From assembly GCF_023856365.1 (NCBI RefSeq), contig NW_026042851.1, positions 22,928 to 86,927 of the forward strand: DNA of 64,000 bases, written 5' to 3'. Origin of the DNA: Brienomyrus brachyistius. Lineage: Eukaryota > Chordata > Actinopteri > Osteoglossiformes > Mormyridae. Positions 42,373 to 54,783 of the stretch are shown in pieces. Numbering within the stretch: position 1 is the first letter of the stretch; each line of letters starts with the position of its first letter. A model generated the notes under the pieces. It saw only the letters and a list, made by a program, of their open reading frames with translations. It was not told where the DNA came from and made no database searches. A program made the position numbers and the translations under genes.

Positions 42373-44274
42373 ATCCATCTATGGAATATTATTTAGCACT
42401 ATATAACGCAGAATATAAGAATTACGATTTTATAAAAAGTATGCCAAATATCCATGATATAATCATTACAATGTAAACATTATAATGTAATCAACACAAT
42501 GGAACCAACTGAGTATGTATTTGCACCTTTTGTTAGTCTGAGTTTCTGTTAGCTACTTTGTTAGTCCTGAATCTATGAATATTCACATTTTTATCGCGTA
42601 TATTTTATCACTATGTAAAAGGACAAATATATTATCAACCTTTTAGTGAGACAATGTGTAAACGGCTGAAACTACCAAGGTTTACTACTGAAGGAAGGGA
42701 TTCACCTGAGTTCACCAAAAGTTCATGGCTGAGTATTTTTAAAAAACCAAGTGGAGCTGCTCGCGCCACTATTATGTTCAACCGAGAGGCCAAACGGTAA
42801 AAGAAATGACTGTCAAACTTATCACCTAGGGGTAAATATAAATCTATACAAATATCACCTGCATGCACATTACTTCTTTTACAATAACCAACTCCTGATC
42901 CATACTGTTAGTCGTGAAAAAAATAACTATTGTGTACATAGAGGCCCTGTGTAAAAAGATAACTGCCAAGGAAAAGATCAAAAACATTTATTTCAAGGAT
43001 TCAAAGTTTTTATGGTCATGTACAGTGTACAGTGCAGTTCTTATTTGATTAACTTGAATGTCTTCACAGACAAGACGATTAAACAAATAAAGCAGCGCAA
43101 CATTATAGTAACTAACAACAAACAAAGCTCACGAGTACTATTACAATATTCATATCATTTATTTAAATTTAATTTTACCAAGTAAATTAATTGAAAAGCA
43201 GTTACCGCTTTACCTGCTTCTCGGGAGAAATAGCAGATATACAAACGTCATGTATGTAACTAAAATCTTAAGCCAATAAGGGCAAAGTTGTGTCGTAATG
43301 GAGGCGGATCCAGCCTGTGCAGCCTGCTAAGAGGTGCTGCCTGATGTGTCTTGCTCTCGCGGAGTTTTGGTACCATGTGACATGGTGACGTAATGCAACG
43401 GGCGATAAAAAATATAACCATGATGCATTGCGTCAGGACCAGAATGCATTGCTTTAAGCTAGCGCTGTATGTGGGTGCATGAAGTGGAAAGCACCCAATA
43501 ATAAACATAACATTTTTTAAAAAATGTTTTCTTCACCGGTGCAGTGAATTTAAATAAAGAGCTATGATGGTGCTGCAAATGGCTTTGCATAGTAGTTAGT
43601 AGTAGCATTAGCCGCTGTGTGCGGCATTAGCTTTCTACAGTCCTTACAGATGGTTCGTGTTTTGTCTGTCTCCCTTTCGCCATTTATATTTTCCGCCGGG
43701 CACCCGAAATGCTGACACACAAAAGATTCAAAAGTGTCTGGGGTATCTACTATAGTAATTTAGTCAGATGCCGACATATTTACAGCAGCTCATTTGCAGC
43801 GCATTCGTGAAACGGCTTTTCGCTCCAACGAGAAATCTCGTCATGTTGTAATATCGCGAGATCTCGTGACACGCGTTTCACTCCCACTTCTTAGTAACAG
43901 TCATGATTTGATAAAGTGACAACCTGCGTAATAATTGGTAATACATAGAGTTTGCTATTGTTCAGGCTAGCAGACTGTTATGGCTTGAGGTTAATGGTGC
44001 CTGTTACTTGTGAATTTTCACATTTGCAGGGATCTTCTGCCTCGTGAACGTGAAACGGGTAATTATGCTAAAAGAAGAAAAAAGCAGAACTGCAATGTGT
44101 GTAAGGCTGGTGCTGATTTTTCAGTCTGAACACAGTAAAATTTATACAAATTACCTGTATTCAAACTTGTATTCTTTATATAGTTTGGTTAATTACTATT
44201 TAAAAGTTTTATCTGCGCTCCATTGTATAACTTATATTGGAGACTTGTATGTACTTTTCGATTGGAAATGGTTA
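42373..44274. other. No gene; CG-bearing stretch near 43600-43900
   Basis: I find no exon. A retroposon-tail-like segment lies near 43000-43110. Around 43800-43890 there are several CGCGAGATCTCG-like palindromic pieces in otherwise AT-rich DNA, possibly promoter-like, without supporting transcript features. Confidence 0.4.
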
Positions 44275-44282
44275 GCTGTATA

Positions 44283-44426
44283 CAGGGGCGCCGCTAAGGG
44301 GGGGAAAGTTGGGACAATTCTAAGGGCCCACGCCCTTTAGGGGCCCCCAGAGATCTGAATGGGTGTGGTAGGGGGGCCCAACCTCATATTTTGTCATAGG
44401 GCCCAAAATTGCTAGCGGCGCCCCTG
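44283..44426. mobile_element. hAT-type MITE, perfect 8-bp TSD
   Basis: The ends CAGGGGCGCCGCTAAG and GCTAGCGGCGCCCCTG are inverted repeats. Perfect 8-bp duplications GCTGTATA flank it (44275-44282, 44427-44434). It is 144 bp and non-coding. Confidence 0.9.
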
Positions 44427-44434
44427 GCTGTATA

Positions 44435-46284
44435 TACTTTGAATATTTTTATGATTAATTTCTTTGTTTATTTAATTTGGCAACAGATCTGCACTTTTAG
44501 CAGTATTGCTGTCAATTTTTGTGAAAGTTGTTACTAAATAAAACAAAAGAAGCAGACTTGTGTAAATCCTATATTGGTCGTGTATTCTTCCTGTAGCGTA
44601 GTGACAGCTTTTTGTACGGAAGCCGTGAACGGCTGTGCTTGCAAATATATTTTCTTCTGAATAATTAGAAGGATAAGCATATTTTGTCGCCGCCGCGAGA
44701 TAGTCATGCCATACACAGCTCTGCTCGTTTTTGTACTGTAACCGTGTTACTTAATTTGCGAATCCATGAATTTAACGTTGACATTAAGTCAACATTGACA
44801 TTGACAACGTTGACATTAAGTGTTGCACCTATCTAGTGTTTTACCGTGAAGGGCATGTTATATCTTGTCTCTAAGTCGCACTATGGTCCAGGGGAATGCT
44901 ATGTCATATTAGAACATGTGTCGATGATGTGGCAATATAAATATTTTAGAATACTGTCAGTTTTAGTTTCAGAAATCCATCATTTGAGAAAAAAGGCCAG
45001 TCACGACAAATATATATGGAATATAACAACAGAGGTTAGCTGTATTTGTTTAAGTGTAAAGATGCACATAGAAACATGCATGAGCTCATCTGAGAATAAA
45101 CTGAATGCAATGAAGATTTGTGACTCCTGCTGGAAAATGCGAATAGTGGCAGGGTCTTCAAGCAGTACATTTGTCTGAGAGTCAGTTAATATTAGGAAAG
45201 GCACCGTTTTTTTTTTCAATGGCGCTAATTATCAAGAAGGAAATGGAGTACCCCAGTACCTGGTTTACGGGCACTGGAAGCTCCAGTATCAGTCAGACTT
45301 TCATGTAAGTATATGTGTGTTTAATGACTTGTGCATGTTTCATCTTTACCAGGGGCAGAGGGGAAACTCAATAAATAGCCTTCTCTCACACTTCCAGGCC
45401 TGCAGAACTGAGCATGTCCCCTGGTTTTGTGCATATGTCTGTAGGCTTTGAGTTTTTCCTATGGGGGCTTCAATTTCCTCCCAGAGTACAAATACGTGCA
45501 GATCAGTTGCATTGGGGAGTCCATACTGTGATGCTGAGTGGGTGTAGGAGGAGATTGAGAGATGAAACTCCGGATGATTTACTCCCTCGGCTAACTAACC
45601 AGAACAGGATCGTACCAATACCAAAATGATAAGTTTATAAATGTTTTTCACTACCCTGATTCATTCAGTTATTTCTGTTTGTTAATTCCATCCCCCAAGC
45701 AAATACATAAATAAACAAACAAATATTCAGGGGGAATGTGTCATAGGTGATAGAATCAGTGGATGAATCTAAAGAAAAAAAGTAATGATTTCTTTCTCTC
45801 CAAAACACAATGCACAAAACTCTTAAGTTAGGTAAGACATTGAAATTTTATGACAGTAGCATGATGCAGAGGAACAACAGAAGGAAAAATCTAACTAAAC
45901 CTGAGTCAACTAGGACTAATTACACTAAATTAAGTGGAACACACAAAATACCTAAAACAACTTAATAAACAAGCAAGAAATATTACATTTGATTAACTAT
46001 ACTGATGCCTGAGGGAAGTTCTTGTGCATAATGCAGCAAGTATATACAGCTGCAGAGACACTACACATAGTGCAAATAAATTAAAAAGTATACAGTACAC
46101 ACACTGATTCCTGAAAAATCTAAATACCATGGAATACTAATGAAATACTGATGATGATGATAATAATAGAAATAATAATGAATTAGTTTAGGGTATTATG
46201 CAATTGACATGTACAATTAAAAAAGAAATTGCACCAGACATTTCCTGTGGCAAAGAAGGGTTGCTTTGTGCCACATTACTCAAG
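44435..46284. other. No confident gene
   Basis: A decayed SINE piece is likely near 45463-45560. Short open frames (44846-45178 plus, 45414-45629 plus) show no domains. Confidence 0.4.
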
Positions 46285-46500
46285 TCAATTCACTTTATTT
46301 TGTATAGTACATTTTCATAGCCTTACATTGTCTCAAAGCACTTTACTTTGTCCCTGCCCAATTGTCCCAGTGAGCAAGATCTAGCCTGAAAAATTAGAAA
46401 GCGACATTGGCAAGGATAAACTCAGTCATAGTAAGAAACCTTTGGAGGAACCAGAGTGAAAGGGGGAGCCCATCCTCCACAGGGCAGAAGTCAGGTTAAC
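46285..46500 (-). repeat. Retroposon 3' segment
   Basis: On the minus strand this contains the conserved 3'-region phrase also present at 55400-55510 (GGGGGAGCCCATCCTCC on the plus strand), so it is an interspersed repeat. Confidence 0.55.
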
Positions 46501-46862
46501 AAAGTCCTGATTTATATGGTTTATATGGTTCAATTAGTTAAGTCCGGATGTAAATACAGAATAACTGGCAGCAGGGCACACAGGAAAGACGTAAACAGGC
46601 AGGAGGGCAGGCAGGAGGGTGGCACAGGCAGGACGTAATGGGCAGGAGGGCGGGCAGGCAGGGCAGCACAGGCAGCCAGAACTGTTTTGCCACTGCAGTT
46701 TGTTTTACAATTTCATCTGCATTTGTTCCCCCAAGGTATAACAGCAGCTAATTTATGAACATGCTGCTTTTCAGAAAAGTTTAATTTCCAGGAGCATGAC
46801 CAGTGCATACATTTAGTGTTGATGGTTCTTTGTAAAATGGATGTTCTGTACTTTTATTGATC

Positions 46863-46985
46863 TGTCCATCCATCCATCCATCCATCCATCCATCCATCCA
46901 TCCATTCATCCATTTTCTAACTACTTCTGATGAAGTTCCGGGTTATGAGGTATCCTGAAGCCCAGGCAATATGGGACAAACACAC
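46863..46985 (-). repeat. (ATCC)n and truncated SINE end
   Basis: About eleven CATC units are followed by TTTTCTAACTACTTCTGATG and a sequence like the end of an ATGG-tailed retroposon. Confidence 0.65.
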
Positions 46986-47000
46986 ACATGCACACACATA

Positions 47001-47264
47001 GGGTATACCTATCCTTATGGGGCCCGCTCATTGACTTCTATTGGATAAATGCTAACGCTAACTATGACAATCTTAACCCCCACCCTGCCCTAACCATAAC
47101 CATAAGTAACCAAGCAAAATAAAAGAGGTTTTGCATTTTTAGTTTTTCCACAGCAGTCACAGATTTTTATAAAATAGAGTTTTCCTGGTTTTCAGTTTCG
47201 TGGTCCCCATAAGGGAAAAAAAAAACAGGTATTTATCACGCTATGGGGTAGGATAGGTATACCC
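47001..47264. mobile_element. MITE with 14-bp terminal inverted repeats
   Basis: It starts GGGTATACCTATCC and ends GGATAGGTATACCC, a perfect inverted pair. I see no clear target duplication, so the superfamily is open. Confidence 0.8.
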
Positions 47265-47399
47265 GCTCGCACACACACACACAGACATGCACACAAATGG
47301 ATAGATCACCACAGTTACTATGGATGTCGATCCTGCAATAATGAGACAGAACTATCATACTTAACAGGATCATATCCCTAGTTCTACATATGCATAATT

Positions 47400-47640
47400 A
47401 TATTTAAAAAAGATCCCACGCACCCAGCACATGAGATGTTTGAACTTCTGCCCTCTGGTAAACGTTACCGCAGTATGCATTGCAGAACAACCAGATTTAA
47501 TAAGAGCTTCTAACCTCAAAGCCATCAGAATACTAAATGCTAATGAACATACGTTTATGTGAAACCCTACTCTCTCTTACTCTCTGTGCACTTTATTACC
47601 ACAACTGGTATTAAGTTTACTTTTTATTTATATAGTATAG
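47400..47640 (+). mobile_element. LINE ORF2 C-terminal fragment
   Basis: The plus strand encodes a MFELLPSGKRYRSMHCRTTR-type segment followed by a 3' UTR, from the same family as 36721-38500. Confidence 0.65.
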
Positions 47641-47654
47641 TGCAATAATATAAT

Positions 47655-47802
47655 CACGATTTGTGTGTGAGTGTGCCCTGTGATGGGCTGCCCCCCATCC
47701 TGGATTGTTCCCTGCCTCGTGCCCATTCCACATTCCGGGATAGGTTCCGGACCACCCGCGACCCAGTAGGATAAGCAGTTTGGAAAATGGATGGATGGAT
47801 AT
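47655..47802 (+). mobile_element. Truncated tRNA-derived SINE
   Basis: This is the 3' half of the ATGG-tailed SINE, ending at 47802. Confidence 0.75.
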
Positions 47803-47895
47803 AACTAACATAAGACAGACATTACACCTAACAAACAATAAACACGAAATAAAGGAGTGGATACAAAAAAAATGTAATGCAATGACCAGATTTAA
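47803..47895. repeat. ~90-bp segment repeated at 50948-51038
   Basis: The two segments share ATAACTAACATAAGACAGAC and continue with few differences to GACCAGATTTAA. The copy here sits between a SINE and a CR1 piece. Confidence 0.8.
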
Positions 47896-48003
47896 CACCT
47901 GGATTATGTCCCCCCTTAGTCTCCTTTGCTCGAGGCTAAACAGATTCAGCTCAGCTAACCTCTCCTCATTAAACATTCCTCTAAGACCAGGAATCATTCT
48001 CCC
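47896..48003 (-). mobile_element. CR1-like LINE scrap
   Basis: The minus strand encodes MIPGLRGMFNEERLAELNLF, from the CR1 C-terminal region. Confidence 0.7.
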
Positions 48004-48800
48004 AGCCAAGCAAGCCTGAGTCCGGCTTCCACTCCCCCGATCCCCAGCAATGTTAACTTGGAAGGGCGTATTCTGTATGCACAACTGAGACAACCCAGGT
48101 GGAGCTCAGCTTATCGGCTGGCAAAATTGCCTTCAGGTATCACCCACCCTAGTGAGAGTCCAAGCTAGGGCCGTTCTCAGAACTCACCCTAAACGAAGTC
48201 CTGCTCAAAAGTTGTAATGACCGCCTGAGGTACCTGTCAGCCTTGCCCGTAATGAGTCAGTGGGTGTAGCCGGGCTGACACGCTTTTGGGCATCCAATTG
48301 CTGAGAACTCCCCTTCGGTTCTGACAAACTGTACGATCACAAGCAGTGACAGCAGAGCCACAGACAAGCTCAACCAACAGAGAGCGAATGGTAAGCACCC
48401 AGCACCCGAAGGGCTCAACTGATCACATCCAAACGACTTCCTGATGGGATTGTGTACGTAACTGGTTTACTGTTGTTAATAGTGGTTGAACTTCTATGCA
48501 AGTCCCCTTGTTGGGGGAGAGGGAATGAATGAAAGCATAAGGTGAAATAAAACCTAAAATAAATCAAAAAGGTTAAACGGGAATCAAACCAAATGAATTG
48601 TGTTTCTTATTCAATTGTAAACATCAATTAGTTATGCAACAATAACCTAATTGGATGTTAATGTATTGTGATCAAACTGATTTAGTCCGTGAAGTTGATT
48701 CCTGCTTTCAGGCAAGAACCTGTGTGTCCAATTATGCGTGTTGTATCACCGCAGTTGACCACCAGAGACCCAACTCAGATGTTGTTAACCTACTATGGCG
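48004..48800. other. No recognisable gene
   Basis: Nothing supportable; it leads into the minisatellite. Confidence 0.45.
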
Positions 48801-49868
48801 GACCACTAGAGGTGCAATTTCAATGGAGTGGCACTGCTATGGCTTGCCACTAGAAGCGCAATTTCAAAATTGAGTGGTAGTTCTATGCCTGACCACTAGA
48901 AGCGCAATTTCGAAATGGAGTGGTAGTTCTATGCCTGACCACCGGGGGCGCAATATCGAAATGGAGTTGTAGTTCTATGCCTGACCACTGGAGGCGCGAT
49001 TTTGAAATGGAGTGGTAGTTCTATGCCTGACCACTGGAGGCGCAATTTCGAACTGGAGTGGTAGTTCTATGCCTGACCACCGGGGGCGCAATATCGAAAT
49101 GGAGTGGTACTTCTATGCCTGACCACCGGGGGCGCAATATCGAAATGGAGTGGTAGTTCTATGCCTGACCACCGGGAGCGCAATTTCGAAATGGAGTGGT
49201 AGTTCTATGCCTGACCACTAGAGGCACGATTACGAAATGGAATAGTAGTTCTATGCCTGACCACTAGAGGCGCGATTTCGAAATGGAGTAGTAGTTCTAT
49301 GGCTTGTCACTAGAAGCGCAATTTCAAAATTGAGTGGTAGTTCTATGCCTGACCACTAGAAGCGCAATTTCGAAATGGAGTGGTAGTTCTATGCCTGACC
49401 ACCGGGGGCGCAATATCGAAATGGAGTGGTAGTTCTATGCCTGACCACTAGAGGCGCGATTTCGAAATGGAGTAGTACTTCTATGGCTTGCCACTAGAAG
49501 CGCAATTTCAAAATTGAGTGGTAGTTCTATGCCTGACCACTAGAAGCCCAATTTCGAAATGGAGTGGTAGTTCTATGCCTGACCACTAGAGGCGCGATTT
49601 CGAAATGGAGTGGTAGTTATATGCCTGACCACTAGAGGCGCAATTTCGAACTGGAGTGGTAGTTCTATGCCTGACCACCGGGGGCGCAATATCGAAATGG
49701 AGTGGTAGTTCTATGCCTGACCACCGGGGGCGCAAAATCAAAATGGAGTGGTAGTTCTATGCCTGGCCACTAGAGGCGCAATATCGAAATTGAGTGGTAG
49801 TTCTATGCCTGGCCACTAGAGGCGCAATTTCGAAATGGAGTGGTAGTTCTATGCCTGACCACTAGAGG
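48801..49868. repeat. 46-bp minisatellite, about 23 units
   Basis: Units contain GACCACTAGAGGCGCAATTT and GGAGTGGTAGTTCTATGCCT. From 48891 to 49856 the spacing equals 21 units of 46 bp, and two less regular units precede. Variant units starting GGCTTG recur at 48841, about 49301 and about 49481 (about 10 and 4 units apart), which suggests block duplications. Confidence 0.92.
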
Positions 49869-50879
49869 TAGAGATATAGCTAGGCGGTTGCCGACGCTAG
49901 ATGAGTGACACACACATTTAATGCATGCGCATGCTGCTTGTGGCCTTCTTCTGTGCCTTGCACAGTATAAAACCCCTTAAAACAATTACTGAAGCGAGAC
50001 GGCGCACGCGTTACGGCGACAGATTTAAATTGTGAGTGCACTATATCTCGTCGCAAATGGTGCTTAACCACGGTGGGTCTCAAGCACAGGAGACTCCCAA
50101 TTTCTAAATGACACACACTTGGCTCACAGCGCAAAGTTGTGTTAAACTTGCTTTGTCTAAAGCAGGCACACACATACGAGTATGATCCTGATAGGTAACT
50201 AAGCTATCGGTCTTATGTCCAAGCGCAACATAATTTAGGTTAGAACCTCATAACAAGTATTCCCGTTCGCTAATAGAGAGATCTCTCCCAGGATATATAG
50301 AAACGGAGACACTCGTCCGAATTGAACCTGGAAACAAAGCGCTACATCTGAGAATCTCGTCAGACATAGGGTTAAAGTTTACTGCAGTTTAATACGAAAG
50401 AACTACAATGAAATCACCGAAAATAAAACAAAATAATATAACTACTAATAATAGAAATAAAAATAACTATAATAAGCCCATATGATCCCGCTTAAATGCC
50501 TTCAGATTGCCATGAGTGCGACTTTTGCAACCAGTTCACAGTAGCGCTTCTTCACTGCACGTTCGGTCATAAAAAGTTTAAATTGTGTGCTCAGAATAAG
50601 TTTAAACCTTGTGCCTTGTGATTATTAACCAATTTTTATGCTGAATGGTCGGCTCAAACTCAATTGCGAAACACTGTGAGTCTGTTAATGTGTGACTTAA
50701 ATGGAACTCATTAATAACCAGTATCACGTAATAACCTGGGTTAGAATAGAAGGCTTGTCCAACGAGCTGCGTCACCAGGTAATGTAAACGATCGGTAGCG
50801 AAGCTCCCCTCACGGCCAATGAGAGAGAGTCTCGCGATATTTCAGGCGAATTTGAGGTTTCAGAGCGTAGATCGCACAG
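49869..50879. other. No gene; TATA-like site at about 49968
   Basis: GTATAAAACC (about 49967-49976) follows the minisatellite, but I see no reading frame after it. The rest is unassigned. Confidence 0.35.
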
Positions 50880-51843
50880 GCAGGGATTCTTGTGAGCACT
50901 CAATGAACGGAGGCTGAAGTTGTGTAAAAGACATGCATTTATTCCTATAACTAACATAAGACAGACATTACACCTAACAAACAATAAACACGAAATAACG
51001 GAGTGGACACAAACAATGTAATCATGAATGACCAGATTTAAAATGAGTAACCTTAAAAGGGAAAATACTGTTCTGCAAAGCAAGCAATTTGTGGAAATAC
51101 TGTCCTAAAGTAATATAGCAGGTGAATAGGAGTTTAGGTTGTTATAAATGAAAGGAAGTTTGTTTACTTGGTTGCAGAGTGGGGGGGGGGGGGGTCTTGG
51201 CAGTTGGTTGCGGAGGCTGATGAGCTGATGGGTGATGGCACTCAGGGAGGCGCGGTGTTTGCAGCGGTTGTTGGAGTGGAGCCCCTCTGATTCCCTCTCC
51301 TGGTGAAGCTTGGGCTTGGTTGCAGTTCTCTGTCCAGCTGGGTCTTCACTGATAGGCTTCAGGAGGGCTTCTTGTGGGCTTCTCTTCTCTTGGGCTGATG
51401 TTCTCTGCCTCTCTTCGTGCTGATGGTCTTTTGTTTTCTCCTCCCTTCTGTTTCTCCTCTCCTGGCTTTGTTCTGAGGTGCCAGGTTTTATAGTGTAAAG
51501 TTCGTGAATAGGAGTGACCAGGAATTCGACTCCTGGACCAATGGCTGACCATCCATTTGGCGGGCTTTCGGAAGGGGGTCTGTATCAGTCCTTTTGAGAT
51601 TTATGACCAGAGTGATTTCCCTTGTATTGATGATTTTCGTTAGGCTGGTGTAACTTTTGATATATTCACTTTCGTGGTAACCACTGACCAGATTTGGAAA
51701 CTGGAGTGATTTTCCATCGGTTTGATACCAAACATGCCATAGCAGCCTAGCGGTTCACACCTCATACCATCTGTAATGATTAATTAATGATTACTTATAT
51801 TATGTCGTTATGTTATATTACTCACACCTTATTTTATGCCTCA
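50880..51843 (-). other. Possible minus-strand LTR or promoter region
   Basis: On the minus strand a TATA box (ACTATAAAACC, about 51499-51489) is followed by a purine-rich transcript-like stretch, and AATAAA lies near 50945-50940. The region could be an LTR of an unknown element, and its 90-bp piece recurs at 47803. A poly-G run sits at about 51181-51195. No ends or TSD could be fixed. Confidence 0.3.
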
Positions 51844-51949
51844 CAATCTATATAATTGTAAATATACTGTGTAGCTGCTGGCGCGTTCCAAACTAAATCT
51901 CATTGTACTTACAATGTCAATAAAAACATCCATCCATCCATCTAGGCAG

Positions 51950-52068
51950 GCCAGTGTCGCCTCCATCCTTCCTGAAGTCAGTGATTCCTTTGTCTTTGTG
52001 CTGTTTAGTGCCAAATTGTTTGCTGAACTCCAACCTATCAGTTTCTGGACCTCATCTCTGTAAGCTGA
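51950..52068 (-). mobile_element. Short LINE RT scrap
   Basis: The minus strand encodes YRDEVQKLIGWSSANNLALN, an RT region of a fish non-LTR element. ATCC repeats lie immediately to the left. Confidence 0.55.
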
Positions 52069-52641
52069 CTCATAAGAACCAAAGAGATTTACAAATGAGA
52101 GGAGGCCATTCGGCCCATCAAGCTCCTTTGAGGAGAACTTAGCTAATAGCTCAAAAATCTTATCTAGCTCTGATTTAAAAGAACCCAGGGTTTTAGCTTG
52201 TGTTACAATAACAGGAAGACTATTCCATACTCTAACTACACGCTGTGTACAGAAATGCTTCATCAAATTCGTTTTAAAATGTTCTCCAGCTAATTTCCAC
52301 TTATGGCCACGAGTTCTGGTATTTAAACTAACATTGAAATAGCCATTTGGCTGAACAGCATCCAGACCTGTTAGAATCTTAAACACCTGGATTATGTCCC
52401 CCCTTAGTCTCCTTTGCTCGAGGCTAAACAGATTCAGCTCAGCTAACCTCTCCTCATTAGACATTCCTCTAAGACCAGGAATCATTCTCGTTGCCCTACG
52501 TTGCACCTTTTCCAAGGCAGCAATGTCCTTCTTAAGGTATGGTAACCAAACCCGCACACAATATTCTAGGTGGGGTCTTACCAAGGAATTATATTATCGT
52601 AGCATCACTTGCCTTGTCTTAAACTCCACACACCTAGAGAT
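52069..52641 (-). mobile_element. CR1-like LINE 3' end
   Basis: A minus-strand frame runs from LEYCVRVWLPYLKKDIAALE to the ORF2 end, then the 3' UTR reaching 52069. It is from the same family as 39765-40752 and is 5'-truncated. Confidence 0.82.
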
Positions 52642-53030
52642 GCAATGTGCCTTCTCGCGTGGTGTTCCTGCAGAGGGAGTCTGTGAGTGCTGGAGATTGG
52701 GGGAGGGGGCAGTGTGGCTATGTCTGCTCTGTGTTCCTCCAGACGAGCAAAGAAGCTGTTTAGCTCCTTTGCTAAAAGGGCGTTGCTGTTAACAGTGACG
52801 GTGTTGTTGCCTTTGAAGTTTGTAATGTGTTGTATTCCCTGCCACACCCACTGTGGGTTGTTGTATGTGAAGTAGACCTCTATTTTCTGTTTCTCTGCCT
52901 GCCTGGCAACCTTGATGCCCCTATTCAGGTTAGCTCTGGCTGCACTCTGTGTTCTTGACTGCGCTGTCTTGTCCTGTAGTATTGTATTGTTGCTCTTGTG
53001 TTTATCTTGCACTTTCTCCCTCTGTTTGTG
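52642..53030 (-). mobile_element. LINE ORF2 linker fragment
   Basis: The minus strand encodes ARANLNRGIKVARQAEKQKI and WQGIQHITNFKG, then LAKELNSFFARLE. This is the endonuclease-RT linker of another fish LINE family. Confidence 0.7.
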
Positions 53031-53039
53031 CTCCTTTCA

Positions 53040-53185
53040 CTCTGTATAGTTCTATCTTGCCCGCACTTGTGTCATCTTGTGTTGTTTCTGTTTTTCTTCT
53101 TTGTCTTGCACCGTGGTCCAGGAGGAACAATGTTTCCTTTCACTGTGTACTGTGTATATTGCTGAAATAACAATAAACCCACTTG
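53040..53185 (+). repeat. LINE 3' tail
   Basis: It ends GCTGAAATAACAATAAACCC, a tail style common in fish LINEs. Confidence 0.5.
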
Positions 53186-53336
53186 ACCACCTGCCTCGAT
53201 TCATCCTGAAGAGTTTTCCAATGTTGTTCAAAGGTCTGTTTGTTTCGGGTGAAGGACACGCCCCTGGACGTGCTGGATAAGGGGACCACAGATCAGTGTC
53301 CTCAGTCCTGCTTCTCCCTTCAAAGCTGAGAGGAAG

Positions 53337-53516
53337 ATGACCCGCCTGCTGGTTCTGGTTTTGGCTTATGGAGCTCTGCTTATCTCCACAGAGGCCCAGC
53401 AAGATTACCACAGTCTCCCTGCACTCTACAAGACGGCCATTAAACTCGCAGTCGAAAATGCTCATCAAGGAACCCGTCAGCACATGAATTTCTATAACAT
53501 CCAGGGCCGTCCGAAG
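53337..53516 (+). CDS. Chemerin/cystatin-like gene, exon 1
   Basis: This is exon 1 of a small secreted protein gene on the plus strand, with all four exons in phase 0: 53337-53516, 53819-53923, 54542-54634 and 55219-55329. The ATG at 53337 opens a signal peptide (LLVLVLAYGALLISTEA), followed by a helix-like segment YKTAIKLAVENAHQ, as at the start of cystatin-fold proteins. The later cysteine pattern (a pair about 15 apart, then C-x2-C, then another about 17 on) resembles chemerin (RARRES2), a chemoattractant and adipokine. Cathelicidin- or cystatin-like identity is the alternative. No break is visible. Confidence 0.65.
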
Positions 53517-53818
53517 GTAACTGCTGAGAAAGTGTTTACAAAAGTGTGAAACTTTCATCATCTGCAAGCTGAACTAATGAGAATCACATTGATTTTGATG
53601 TTTTAATTTCAATGCATATGATGCTTAATGTCTCTTCACAATGAAAGTGATGGTTGTATATCTCAGCCCTGGTCAATTTTACCTTCTCACAGTTTCTCTC
53701 TGAATCTGCTGCAGTCAAGTCTGTGACAGTTTGCCATTTTTTGGGTGATTATTGTTTGTTATATTGCCTTTAAAACAGTTGTAGGCAATTTTGTATATAA
53801 CGTGTTTATGTGATTTAG

Positions 53819-53923
53819 ATCAGCAGTGAATACATTGACATTGAGATTCTCTTGAGAGCAACAAAATGTCCAAAGTCAACTGCAACAGACCATCGGGCTG
53901 ACTGTATTTTCATGGACAAGAGG
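53819..53923 (+). CDS. Chemerin/cystatin-like gene, exon 2
   Basis: Between a TTTAG acceptor and a GTAAGT donor this encodes 35 residues with a strand IDIEILLRATKCPKS, then a second cysteine (ADC), matching the first disulfide pair of chemerin-type domains. Confidence 0.65.
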
Positions 53924-54541
53924 GTAAGTAAAGAGTCACTGTGACTGTGAGCATTGGACATATCAGTTAGCAAATTAATTTAGGTTCATGTTAACTTTTT
54001 TGATGCCCTGCGGAGGAAAGTTAGCCAACAATAAAGTAACAAATAGATAGGTGGCCTCAAACAGCCAGTTCCATCACCTTATTCTCAAATTTTAGTAGGT
54101 TTACAGGCTTAAAGGCTGGATTACCAGGCAGTTGAAATCAGCCTTAAATGGCAGTGTGGTGTTTTGTGGTGAAAGGGCAATTAAATCTGGTCAGAGCAGG
54201 GTAGATGCGCAGTGTGAATTACCCTTTAAATTTACCTCTTTAAATAGTGAACTACAGGACCACTTAGCTTGATCGGAGGACAGTATTTTAATACAGAGCA
54301 GTGTTCAGTTAAACGGGATTTGTTGTTCATACTTTTAGATGAACTTGCTTTGTATAATATAGCCTTAAGGTGACCCTGCTTTGGAAGCTCTTTCCTCTAA
54401 AATTGTTCTGTGTCATTAAACCCTGCAGTCCAGCAGCTCTGCCTTAAATCTTTAGATATATCTTTACTACACCTTCTCTCACTGTATTTATTGCCCACCA
54501 CTCTTTAAATACTGTTTTTGTGTGTCTGTGTGTTTTTGCAG

Positions 54542-54634
54542 CCATTCATTAACTGTAGAGTTTGCAGCAGACGGTCTGGTAATAATCTTACACATCCATC
54601 AATTGACTGTGTACCAAACAAGAAAGTGGATGAA
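54542..54634 (+). CDS. Chemerin/cystatin-like gene, exon 3
   Basis: Thirty-one residues begin PFINCRVCSRRSG, the C-x2-C element of chemerin-like domains, and have a further Cys in SIDCVP. The exon lies between TTTGCAG and GTAAGT. Confidence 0.65.
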
Positions 54635-54783
54635 GTAAGTGTAGAGAGTCTTAGCATTATGGAAATGTAACAGGTGTGTGAATTGTGTCTAAACATGTGG
54701 TTAAACTTTGATTGTGTTTGTACATGCAAAAATTTGATCAGAGTACTGTTTATTAATGACAAGGTTACTTTTAATCTGAACAA

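Noticed and set aside
43800..43890. BANP-type TCTCGCGAGA promoter element
   Set aside because: Only partial matches (TCGCGAGA) and no transcript features nearby; too weak to report.
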